64,000 bases of DNA, taken from the NCBI GenBank assembly GCA_010279815.1, contig QEOQ01000515.1, positions 417,860 through 481,859 of the forward strand, in the 5' to 3' direction. The position numbers and the translations under genes were made by a program. The notes under the pieces were generated by a model, which saw only the letters and a list, made by a program, of their open reading frames with translations, searched no databases and was not told where the DNA came from. Shown piece after piece: positions 42,813-53,473 of the stretch; within the stretch, counting starts at the first letter, position 1; every line of letters starts with the position of its first letter. Origin of the DNA: Brachionus plicatilis (lineage: Eukaryota > Rotifera > Eurotatoria > Ploima > Brachionidae).

Positions 42813-45800
42813 TTAAATTTCGAATATGTATGGAGATTTGAAAAATAAAATATTTTTGAAGTCTGCATTTACTGAAATATTGGCACAATTTGCTATGACT
42901 GATCTTGATTGTAAAAATTTACAATAGAAAAACATGTTTAAATGGAAGTTTTTTCCTTTTCTGTATTCATACCACTCTTCCATGCATTGATAAGACAAAG
43001 GGTCATATTCGAGCATTAGTTTATTTACCAGAAAATGTGGCTTTAACACTAATTCGGGCAAATCTTCTATCGAAAACAAACAAATAGCATGACGAAATTT
43101 TCCATTGCAATCTTTTCTTTCCTTTTTCCATTTAACATAACGATTCAGTGAATCGTATCTTCTAATTGTTGGGTCATCTAAAAAAATAACTAATTTTCAA
43201 AAATTTCATACAAAATTTAAAATAAACTCATATTTTAATAATGAAAAAATTGTGCAAAAAGACACTTTAATTTTTTTTTAAATAAACTGTAAAATGAACT
43301 TTTTCGCCTTCTTTTCTTTTCAATAGAGAACAAAAGAAAGAAAAACCTGATGAAAAACAACAAAAATTTTATTGTTTAATATTTTCTGTTTATTCTCAAT
43401 CTGTCATCATTTTTTCTTGAATAATTTCTTTAAAAAGTTTACTAGAAAAATAAGTTTTTTATATTCTTCTTTAAAAATGTCCGCTTAAAGCATTTCATGC
43501 ATCCAACTCTTTTTTTACTTATCTCAGATGGTTCTGTGACTTAATGAAGCAACTTCATTTAAAATAACTTTACTGATAGATTCAAATATTTTTCTACACT
43601 ATAATTATTGAAAAACATTTTTTAATCTAGTAAAAATTTTGATCACAAAAATAATTAATATTTAAAAATCTTTCGGATAAATTTTTTCATTTGATTATAT
43701 TTTTGTTTTTTTAAATGTATCTTTTATACACACAATAAAATAAAAAATTTTCAATAGTCTAAAATGATTGAATCTTAATATGATAAATTTTAAGTTTGTT
43801 GAATAAGTTTTAATTCCTTGAAAATTACAAAAATTAAGGCAAAGAAGCAAATTGAGCTGGTTTGAGGATGAAAAAATTAATAGAATCAAATAACAACAGT
43901 AGGATTTTTAAATATGGTTTTTAATCGTTGCTGTCAGAATCAAATTTTGACATTCAATTGGAACACTTGCTGAAAGAATCAATCTTTTTTGGTGATCTGA
44001 ATTTTTCAAATGAAAAGTTGAACTTGTTTTTTCCTATTTAGATAAGATATTTTCTTTATATTAAATTGAAAAAGAAAAACTAATTAGGTAAAAAAAATTT
44101 AACACATTTTGATTAAGATTTTTGATTAAGAACTTTTTACTATGTTGAAAATTACTATGTTGATGCAGAGCTTTTTGAATTGTATGGGTTTGAGGACTTA
44201 AATAATAGTTTGAATAATACAATTGTTGTAGGCTTACTTGCCTATCAGAATTCATTGTAAATAATGAAAACAAAAGTTTGTGTTTTAAAGCTCTTTATTA
44301 TAACTCCAAAGCTCCGCAGAACTATAACAAATAAAATCTTCTTTTATAGACATACTTTAGTATTATATCTCTAAGCCACCAATTACAGGAGTTAATATAA
44401 ATAATAATTAGGGAATCATAACTAAGAAGTGTAAAGTTAGCTACGAACTAACAAGTTCATTTAGCCGCTAACACAATAATTTAAATTCTCTTAAAAAACT
44501 AATCTTTTTTAATTAAAAAATAAAAAACATCAATATGAATTGATTAAGAACTTCAATTTGCCTATTTTTAATCACGTGATCTATTTTAATCATGAAGATT
44601 ACCACATTTTGTGAGAAAAAGGATTTAGTGATCAGTGTTGATCATTGATTCCGCAAGACCCCAAACTTTGCCAACGATAGAATTTCAATATTAGATTCAA
44701 AGATGAGAAATATAAATTCAACTATTTTTCTGCTCATATTATCAAACATTATTATTTTTTAAAGTATTTTTTATTTTTTAAAATTTTCAAAATTTATTCT
44801 CTTTTTTAATCTTTCGTAAACACGCAAAAAAAATGAGCAGTTATTTTTAGACCAATCTGTGAACAATTCTTAAGAGGAAGTCAATTTTTTTTTATTTTAA
44901 ATTAAATTTTTATTTTGCAAGATCATACTTTTAAATTAAAATATAAAAAAACACTCTTTAATTTTTTATGCAAATAGTATTTTCACCTATCTTATTACAA
45001 GATAACTTAGAAAAAAAAGTAGATAAAGTCTTGGTATATTTTAATTTTAATTTAATTTATTCAAAAAATTACGCCAGGCTTGACGATGTTATACACAGAA
45101 ATATAATAAAAATAAAAAATAGTTTAATTCGCAAAAGTTAAATTTTTTTCTTTAAATCTGAAAAAATAAAAATAGACCGAACAATTCTTTTTAGTGAAAG
45201 AAAGAAATTGCATTGAATGAAGCAAAATGCAAAGTACTTCACTTTGGTGGTGAAAATCTTTGTCACAATTATGTCCTAAATACTGGGTATTTTCGTCTCC
45301 AAAAATCTGTTACCCCCACTTTAAGCACTCACTTACTTGATGAACAGCTCGTGTTTAAATCATATATTAAGAATACGTGAGTATGTTATTTATTAGCACG
45401 CCTCGCAATATTTCTAGAATCAGAATGGAATTCTATTCCAGAAGATTCAACATCTCAAACGAGATACAAATGTCAATGTTATACAGTATGTTGCAAAAAT
45501 TTAGAAATTAATTATTTTATCTATCTTAAATTCTTTATTTATTGTAATTTACGAAAAATTGAGTGCAAAAGAAAAAAATAAAAACATTATTTTGTAGATT
45601 TTTTTTCTATACAATTTGACACTCGGCATAAAAATTTAATCAACATTTAAATATTTAGAATCAAAAAACTTCCTATAAAAATTAAAAATTAAAATTCGGT
45701 TCAAAAGCTTAGAGATTCGAATGATCCAAAAGATTAGGCAATTATAACAATATTAACTCACAACTTTATGATTAATTGTTATATATTTTCTAATTTTGAG

Positions 45801-48800
45801 TGAATTGTGCTCTTAAACTGCTTAATTTAAATACTCTCTAACTTCTCATGTCCACATTACCAAAAAATCCTTATTTTGCCAAAGAATTGGTAAAAAAATC
45901 ATTGGTCTACTAAAAAGTGGAGATAAAAAAACAAAATTAGATAGCCAAGCTGTTAGGTGCATCTCCAAAATGTGTCTCTGCAACTAAAAAACGATATTCA
46001 GAGACTGGTTCTGTGTCTGATCGAAGTCGTCCTAGTAGTCCTCCAAAGTTAACTTTTTGTGATGAAAGTTGCATTTTTAAAGAGATTAGAAAAAACCCTA
46101 CATCTAGCTATCAAAAACTTGCCACTGATTTTAATTCTAAGACTCAAGGGGTTAAGACAAGTAAGTTTACTGTAATGAGATTTCTCCACAAAAATTTAAG
46201 TCAAAGTTATGACTTGCACAAAAATTTTTATCAATACCTGCTTTATCAGGACCAGTTGAAAGAATTTTTTTCTAAATCTGGTTACATTAACAGACCACAT
46301 AGGTCAAGATTAACAGCCAGGAATTTGGAAGCAACTTCTTTATTGGTATCAAATATGGATTTATTAAATCATTGATTTGACTTAAGCAAAAAATTTAAGT
46401 CATTGACTTGACTTAAGACTTGTGACTTAAAAACAAGTCAGCATAAAAAATAGACAAAAAAGATATAAGTGGTATAAACAGAAACTTAATTGGACAGTTA
46501 ATGATTGGTCCAGAGTTATGCTCAGTGACGAGTCCAATTTTGAGGTCTTTAATCTTAAATCAAGAGTAATAGTAAAAAGGTTTAAAAATGAGAAGTTTCA
46601 TCCGAAATTCTGTATACCAAGGTTTCAAACCGGCGGAATTTCAGCCGGTTTGTGGAGATGCATTTCTTACAAATGCACTGTTATTTGCAACATTTATACA
46701 AGACGAATTAATCAGTTTGTCTACATCAACACCTTGGAAAACAATCTTTTACCATCTGTTGAACTCCCATTTGAGCCAGACGACCCTTGGATTTTTAAGC
46801 AAGATGGCAGAACATTGAGGTTCTGCTTCATCAGGACTGACGAACAGGGGTTAGGGTTAGGGTCATTCATGGATGCCAAATTGGTAGACACTAAAGTAAC
46901 TTGTATTGAGAATTAAAAAGAGGCTTTACACAAAGATTGGTTTAAAGATTCCGAGTGAGTACGTACAAAAATTTATTGAATTTATACCTAAAAAAGTTTT
47001 GGCTTTTTATAACGCCAAAGGTAGTCATTTCAAATATTAAATTGCAAAAATTTCTAAAATTTTGAACCGTTTTTTTCTTAAATTAATTTTATCCGTCTTT
47101 TCTATTTGTAATTTTTTACTGTGAATTTTTTTTTCACAAAATTTTTTTTTTGGTTTCATATTTTTGAAAATATTTTGTAAACAAAAAAAAAAAATAATTT
47201 CTAAACTTTTGCAACATAATGTATTTTGTTACTGCAATAAACTATTAAACAACTATCCTTGTTATTCTTCCAGAAAAAAATCTAAAATGGCCTACTCACA
47301 TAAGCTCATGCCTAAACAAAGCAAATTTTGAATTCGGTTTAATAAAAAGAACATTTTAATATCAATACACAGTGACAATATCAAAACTCTACAATACATT
47401 CGTTCGTCCACAGCTCGAATATGGATTTCAAGTGTGGATGCCAATTCTTAAAAATACATTTACAACATCGAATCTGTCCAGCGAAGAGCTACAAAGCTTA
47501 TTCCACAATTAATAAATTTAGAATAGAAAGACTTGAAAAATTTAATTTAGAAACTCTTGAGGTTAGAAGTTAATTAAAATTTTTAAAATTTTTTAAATTG
47601 TTAAGGCTTTTGATAAGATCAACTGGTACAATCCTATTATTATCAAAAATACTAAGACAAAAGCCGAGATATTATTATTATTATTATTATTATAATTAGT
47701 TTGTCAATGCTATAGCTGCGGTAGAGAATCAATCACAAATTTTATTTGAAAAAATTAATTTTTTTAGAACCCATTATTTTTTGTCACATTACGCGAAAAA
47801 AAATAGAAAAAAAAAATTACCTAAAAATCCATGTTCAGCATAAATCTGAGTATTGTACTGTAAAGTTGACCAGTATATTTCATCCGGAGCCCAAGTTGTT
47901 CTTACCCATTCCAAAAGATCTTGGGCTCTTCGGTCAAAAATGACATATTTGGCAAAATTTTTACTAATCACATAGGTAGAAAAGCCGTATGTGATGACAT
48001 AGCCATGTGGTGCAGCTGATTTATTTCGACCAGTGTTGATGAGTCTGAATTTTTGAAAATCTTCCACCCATTCGACTTTGATGAGTCGATGTAGCTCTCT
48101 GTTTGTCTTCAAAATTGTAATCTCATTAGAACCATTGTACATTTTAAAAATTTTAACAAGCTCTTCATTAGTCCTGAGCAAAAACTCAGTTCCAACCAAA
48201 TTGAATGCATATTTCCAATTAACAAAGCGCTTGTTTTTAAGATTTTTATTAAATTTAATTAATTTATCAAGCATTAATAAATCTTTAAGGCAATTGATGT
48301 CTGCTTGAAGGCGGCTAAAGCCTCCGTAAAGAATATTCTCTGTCTTGGTAGTGATAAAAATGTTATCGAAGCAGTCTGCAATTGACTGGATGGCATCATG
48401 GAAGGCCTGATTAGATTTTGTGTCTATGTGAATGCAATAAATGTTCTGTGGTTGATAAATCGACCTGATTAGCCTTTCGACCTGCTCGGCATTCGAATGA
48501 ACCAAAATACTGAAAGCTATGGGAAAATCGTGGTCCAAATGACCAAATTGTTTATAGCCTAAAATTTTTTTGAAATTATCACATTTATTTGTGTCAAAAA
48601 TAAAATTTTTGTCTTCTATTTTCTCCTCAAATTTTTTCTTACTAATGGTTTTTAGAAGAAGTTTGGCTTTTTGGATTTCAGCATGGTCCATATCAAAAAT
48701 TAATTTACAGCTTATGTTGTACTTTGGTCGAAGTAAACTAGATTTAAATTTCAAATCCTCGGTATTGATACTGGATGAATTTATAGCATTTATCTTGTCA

Positions 48801-48901
48801 AATTTTAATTGTTTTTTATGTGAACATTTGTGTAATTGCTCAAAAGAGAAAAAAAAGTAAATGGCCAAAAAAATAAAAAATAGTTTTCTAAATTTTAACA
48901 T
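42813..48901 (-). CDS. GCNT-like: Core-2/I-branching-type beta-1,6-N-acetylglucosaminyltransferase (GT14)
   Basis: Exon 1 (48901-47821) and exon 2 (43177-42813) join in phase (G|AT) to give 481 residues. A type II signal anchor (KLFFIFLAIYFFFSF) follows MLKFR. The GT14 core shows DFPIAFSILVHSNAEQVERL, IYQPQNIYCIHIDTKS, CFDNIFITTK, SRLQADINCLKDLL, WKYAFNLVGTEFLLRTNEE and APDEIYWSTL. Exon 2 supplies RYVKWKKERKDCNG, AICLFSIEDLPELV and HFLVNKLMLEYDP, matching the family C-terminus. Expected to be a Golgi enzyme adding GlcNAc to O-glycans; the exact linkage cannot be read from sequence. The 4.6-kb intron hosts a LINE remnant and a Tc1 element. Confidence 0.92.
43954..44255 (-). CDS. Possible tiny two-exon gene within the GT14 intron
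   Basis: A model of 44255-44141 joined to 44033-43954 (donor ATA|GTAAAAAG, acceptor AAATAG) gives 64 residues: MNSDRQVSLQQLYYSNYYLS, then TIQKALHQHSNF, then KNKFNFSFEKFRSPKKID and a stop. It is polar and Ser/Asn/Gln-rich with no known motif. Phase agrees, but length is short and splice sites are common in such AT-rich DNA. Confidence 0.22.
45185..45450 (+). pseudogene. LINE reverse-transcriptase fragment, upstream half
   Basis: The frame NEAKCKVLHFGGENLCHNYVL then NTGYFRLQKSVTPTLSTHLL matches the KCKVMHIGxxN region that follows FADD in Jockey/CR1-type RTs. It breaks down just before the Tc1 element at 45484. The downstream half resumes at 47287. Confidence 0.6.
46376..46445. repeat. AAGTC-family fragment inside the Tc1 pseudogene
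   Basis: TTTAAGTCATTGACTTGACT and AAGACTTGTGACTTAAAAAC interrupt the transposase frame. The sequence fits one end of the hAT-like AAGTC family; TSDs are not visible. Confidence 0.5.
46848..46862 (+). repeat. Interstitial telomere-like tract (GGGTTAGGGTTAGGG)
   Basis: Two and a half TTAGGG units lie within the degenerate transposase frame, where a conserved catalytic block would be expected. Confidence 0.8.
47287..47640 (+). pseudogene. LINE reverse-transcriptase C-terminal fragment, downstream half
   Basis: CLNKANFEFGLIKRTF, TLYNTFVRPQLEYGFQVWMP and, after a shift, IESVQRRATKLIPQL, RIERLEKFNLETLEVR. These match the KANxxLGLIxRTF...LYxxxVRPxLEYxxxxWxP...VQRRATK block at the end of non-LTR RTs. 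Two or more frame shifts. It is most likely the continuation of the fragment at 45185. Confidence 0.8.
47669..47693. repeat. (ATT)n microsatellite
   Basis: About eight ATT units adjoining the end of the LINE fragment, possibly a LINE 3' simple-repeat tail. Confidence 0.9.
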
Positions 48902-49337
48902 TTCTGTAATTCATATTTCTAAAAAATTAAATTAAATAAATTTAAAAAAAAATATCTTTTAAAAATTCAATCTGAATATAAAAATCGAATTTCTTTAAAA
49001 AATCGAGCTAAATACTTTTCTAATAGGAATCAGATTTAAAAAAAAAAATTCAAAAATTCTTCATATTTTTGTTGAAATAAATATTTTAATAAACATTTAT
49101 TTATTAGTATACCAGTGACGAGCAAACGAATCTTCAGATTTGAAAAAGCTTTTAAAGAAATTTAAAATGGATAAATTGATTAAAAGTCAATTTTTTGTTT
49201 AAGAGACAAATTTTAATTAAATTTAGCCTTGAATTGGAACTTTCATAATTTCTTTTACCATTAAGATAAACATTATTTTTCAATAAAATTTAATACCCAG
49301 ATACTGGATTTCTTTTTGGCATTTTTTGGGAAGATAA
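48902..49337. other. Upstream region of the GT14 gene, nothing recognisable
   Basis: AT-rich 5' flank. I see no ORF, RNA gene or repeat family and could not identify a promoter motif. Confidence 0.5.
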
Positions 49338-51057
49338 TTGTTAACGTGTGAAAATATGTTTAATTTGGACTCTATTGTATTTCCTTAGTGATTCTTAATT
49401 TAGTATCTTAGCCTACGAAACCATCGCCCGGAACAAATTTACAAAATAGCTTAATATCTGAGCATCCTTCTGCAAATGCTGAAAAATAATTTTCCATTAT
49501 CCAAAAACTAGCAATAAATCTGACTAAAGTTTCCGCAGTCAGATATAATGAAGATTAAATTAATGATTAGAATGATTAATAGGCCTATCATAGCTAACAA
49601 GATGGTGCCGTATTCTACAAGCTAAATATTCGAGTAGATGTTATCGAAAAAAAGCCTGACCATACCTGGTACTTATCTTAGCTTTTTTTTTGCATTTTTC
49701 AAAATATTCTAAAGATCGAATTTAATAAGCTTTAGAAAATACTCACATAAAACTTTACATGAAAATAGGAGATTCTGAATCTATTTAAAAAAAGTATTAA
49801 ACATGGCCTGTGTGACAATCAGTGGCATACTGTGAAAATTAGCCGAGAGGGCAATCAAGAAATTCTACAAGTGGATAACGATGAGCCCGCAACACAAAAT
49901 GATAGAGTTTGCTTCTATTCATCAAGAACCATTTGAACCTCAAAAAAAAAAAATAATGCATACCTAAAATTAAGAAAGTGTTTGACCGTAAAAATAATAT
50001 GATGAATTAATGAAAGCAATTTGGTAAGATACTTGGATGCGTGTGAGACCATGAGTAATGCAACTTCTATTTGTTCCGAAAAATTGGTAAAATCATACTA
50101 ATTAAACCACTTAGCTACTTAACTTAGCAAAGAAAACAATATTACGATAAAAAAGTGGTCTTTTAAAACTCTTAAAAGTACTCTTAAAAGTGGTTGCAAA
50201 GATCAGTCAAATATGAAAATAGACTGACTTGTTTTTGTATTTGTGGTATTCAAGATTCCGGTCAGACCTGAAGTACCTGAGGCTTTACCAAAATGCCAAA
50301 AGTTAAGATATTGTTATTCATATGATAAAGAAAAAGAATTCAATAAAATAGTCATAGATGCACACGGTGAATTGAATTAAAAATTTTTTATATTATGGAA
50401 TAACTTTCGATTTTGGCAAATTGAAGTTCATGATCAAATGTAAATTTCAAATCAAAATTTTTAGTTTTTGATTCAAATAAAATGGTATTTTTTATCAATT
50501 TTTTAATAATAAATGACTATACTTTATTAAACATTATTTGTTTAATCTATAATTAGATAGAAAATTATATGAATTTTTGTCTGAAATAAAAATAAAATCT
50601 TAATCGATATTTTGAAATTTTCCAATACAAAATTTAACATTGTTTCGCCGTAAAATATTTTAATTAATATTAAAATATCATTTAAAGTCATAATTTGGAT
50701 ACCTTAATGTCGATTTTAAATTTGTCTTTAAAATTTTCAAATAAAGATTTTAGAAGAATCAATTAGAGGTCAATTAGAAAAAAAAGAATTTTTTTTTTTT
50801 AATTAAAATAATAAACATCTTATGTTTAATTTAAAAAAACTTTAAAAAAATCTAATTTCATCATTTTTATTAAGATTTGAATCAATTAAATTTTGATCAT
50901 TTGATTATGATCATGAACTTCAAGTTGCCTCGATTTTCTTTATCATATCTTTATCTTTTTCTTTTGCTTTATTTGGCAATCTTATAATTGAATGGAGACT
51001 GGGGGAAGTATCAGAATAGGCTTAGAGTTGTGCCGCAATTAGAGAGTGGTAATTCGA

Positions 51058-51182
51058 TTGCTTCAGCAGTGGACACTAGTTTCTGCTTAGCATGAGGCTC
51101 TCCACAAAGAAGCCGAAGTATATAGCTTCAGCATCGGACGGTAGGTTCTGCTTTGCAGGAAGCTCTCCACGTAGTTGCTGAA
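51058..51182. repeat. Two-unit imperfect tandem repeat (about 63 bp), GC-richer
   Basis: GCTTCAGCAGTGGACACTAG...GCTCTCCACAAAGAAGCCGA is followed by GCTTCAGCATCGGACGGTAG...GCTCTCCACGTAGTTGCTGA. It sits within the LTR-type remnant and may belong to its untranslated region. Confidence 0.65.
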
Positions 51183-51796
51183 GGCCGCACTTACCAGTGG
51201 AGAAACTGGCGTGTTATCGAAGAGTGCCATCAACAAGGTGTCCAGAATTATTGAACTTAACATCAATAAGGGATTTTAAAGGTTATCAATATATTTCTTG
51301 GAACTTGTGAATAAGATATTGCAGAGAAAAGGGAAGTTCTTGGTATGGTGAAATGAGTCACCAAGGTGTACTGAGACCCTGTTCGCACTCTAGAATGCTC
51401 TGAAGTTTCTTTGGCTCTATTTAATTAAATTGACCAAATATTCTTTTAGATTTTATTTTTTTAACTTTCTTTTTTTTCCTTGTTTAAAACTAATGGTTTT
51501 ATATTTGTAAAATCAGTGACAATAAGTTTAGTATGTGAATTGATAAGATCAAGTGAGTATTAAGAGTTATATAAGGATTTGGAATTGGTAATTTTTAAGG
51601 TAATGAAAAGGTTTGAGATAAGGATTTAACCGGCAATTAATTGATTTTTAGCAATGGAAGCAAGAAATCTGATCATTCACAATGAATCAAAAAGAAGATT
51701 CGTGGTTGAGTTTCGTAGAGTATAGTTGAACTGAAGTTTGATATTTAACAAACAGCATGCAAAGCAATGAGGACATTGCTTATTGACTGGTGGAAG

Positions 51797-52070
51797 TGTG
51801 TTAACGTGCGAAAATATGCTTAATTTGGACTCTATTGTATTTCCTTAGTGATTCTTAATTTAGTATCTTAGTATAGTTTTTAAACATAAATTGTCACTGG
51901 TTTCAATATAAAATGAATATGTATAAAAAGAGTTATGTTGTATTCTGTTGTTGTTGTTGTATTTTCTTGATTAATAAAGATATTAATTCTAAATCGGTCT
52001 TTGAACATTCTTAGCTATGACTAATAGAGGACTCAGGGTACGCTCTACAATACAAGATAATGGTCCGTCA
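51797..52070 (+). repeat. Putative 3' LTR
   Basis: It starts TGTTAACGTGCGAAAATATG and contains a TGTTGTTGTTGTA run and AATAAAGATATTAA (a poly-A-signal-like site). It ends near CCGTCAACA. Ends in TG...CA are typical for LTRs; only its first 85 bp match the left copy. Confidence 0.45.
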
Positions 52071-52593
52071 ACAATAGTGATGCTTCCAAAGTTGGTCACA
52101 TAAATATTGAAAATAATTAGAATTAAATTTTAATTTAAAGAACAATTATTTAATTTGGAATTACAACTGTAACTAATCCAAAAAGATTTAATAATTGTTT
52201 TTGAAAAATTTTTTTTTAAATATTTTTGATGTAATCTTGTTTTTGTGATGACGCAATATGTTAGCTGTAGTTCTAATAAACTTGTTTTAAATAAAAAATA
52301 ATTTAGCTTTATACCAAAATAATGGAAAACGAAGATTATGAAAATTTTTTTTTTTTTAAACTTGAAGAATTAGGCTTAAATTTTTATAAGCAAAATTAAA
52401 ATGTGAAATCTTTTAAACCATAAGTAACCAAAGATATTTCCATATAATAAATAAAATTTTCATTTTCCACTTGCAATGCAAAAGCAATGTTCCAATTTAT
52501 TGAGGAATATTTGTTTGGTGAAATTATGATTGCAGTTTTCCATACTAAAGGAATTCTTTCTTGTCCATGTTTAATTTATCTATCATATTCACA

Positions 52594-52685
52594 TTTTATT
52601 TTAAATTTTACTCTTAATTTTTTTTTTTCATCTTATTTTATTTTAAATTTTACTCTTAATTTTTTTTTTTCATCTTATTTTATTT
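52594..52685. repeat. 42-bp tandem duplication
   Basis: TTTAAATTTTACTCTTAATT followed by a T-run and CATCTTATTT occurs twice in tandem. The T-run favours replication slippage. Confidence 0.85.
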
Positions 52686-53302
52686 TTACTATTTTGATTT
52701 TGATTTTTTAAATCTGAATGAGCTTTAGCTTGGTACAGCTAAACAAATAAATAATAAATAAAGGCCAATTTAATTTTTAGACCTATTTGGAAATGTGTAA
52801 TCCAAAAATACTTTTGCAAAAAAGTTCGGAGGAAAATACCCTAAGCAAAATCGAAAAAATTCTATTTCCTCCTAAACTAAAATTGCTACTTCGAACTTTA
52901 CATATTTTTTTGGAGGATTAAAAAATTTACCGAAAGTTGTATAAGACTAGGTAAAACCGGTGTTTTTTTAATTTAATTAATTCTCCCATTTTTTGTAACC
53001 ATTGCTTAAAAATTTTTTAAGAAAAGTTATTTTACATTACAAAAGATATATTTTAAAAAATTTTAATGTTTTTTGCTTTCCGAAAAGGAATATTCAAAAT
53101 AAAGTGTCCCTTCCGTGAGTTCAGGTCACTATTAACTATCTTAATTATCTCAGTATTAGTCATTAGAGTTTTACTTGGATATACTTGAATTACCCATTAC
53201 AAGTTTAGTCTAACATAGCCACAGTTAAATATATACAAGATTTTATTCCTACGATGATAATATTTTAATTCATTTTATTATATTTTAAAATTTAAATGCA
53301 AC

Positions 53303-53473
53303 ATGTCTGAAGACCTCTTAGACAAACGGCCTAAAAAAGAAGAAATAATAAAATTATTTTTTAATATTCTTTTAACTGATCTAAAATTTTTCTTTATTAT
53401 TTTCTTGTCATTTTCATCAATTGATGAGATTATTCAAAAAATTCAATTTCATGAAAACTTGGAAATGATTTAA
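53303..53473 (+). CDS. Short open frame, 56 codons, doubtful
   Basis: MSEDLLDKRPKKEEIIKLFF followed by a hydrophobic stretch and IDEIIQKIQFHENLEMI. The first 19 residues look like real coding sequence; the rest may be intron read-through. No family is recognised. Confidence 0.2.
   Translation: MSEDLLDKRPKKEEIIKLFFNILLTDLKFFFIIFLSFSSIDEIIQKIQFHENLEMI

Larger units (their letters stand above)
45885..47040 (+). pseudogene. Tc1-family transposase pseudogene
   Basis: It begins KKIIGLLKSGDKKTK, shifts frame to IAKLLGASPKCVSATKKRYS and ETGSVSDRSRPSSPPKL (the paired-type HTH of Tc1 proteins), then an insertion near 46376-46445. The catalytic region resumes with MLSDESNFEVFNLKSRVIV (first DDE Asp), LPFEPDDPWIFKQDG (second Asp region) and ends FIPKKVLAFYNAKGSHFKY-stop. 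The DNAPCHT-type part is disrupted next to a TTAGGG-like tract. Several frame breaks make it inactive. Confidence 0.85.
45484..47221 (+). mobile_element. Tc1/mariner-type transposon, 1.74 kb, inactive
   Basis: The left end CAGTATGTTGCAAAAATTTA and the inverse right end CATTATGTTGCAAAAGTTTA are flanked by TA (45482-45483, 47222-47223). It encloses a Tc1-like transposase pseudogene (about 45885-47040). It is inserted in a LINE remnant in the GT14 intron, antisense to that gene. Confidence 0.88.
49338..52080 (+). mobile_element. Decayed LTR-type retroelement
   Basis: An 85-bp direct repeat (GTTAACGTGTGAAAATATGT..., with TTTGGACTCTATTGTATTTC) occurs at 49338-49423 and 51797-51882. The right copy extends to about 52070 and ends ...GTCCGTCAACA, so it may be a TG...CA LTR. 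A purine-rich GACTGGTGGAAGTG directly precedes it, as a polypurine tract would. The left copy is truncated after 85 bp. Internal DNA has no intact gag or pol frame. Confidence 0.5.
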
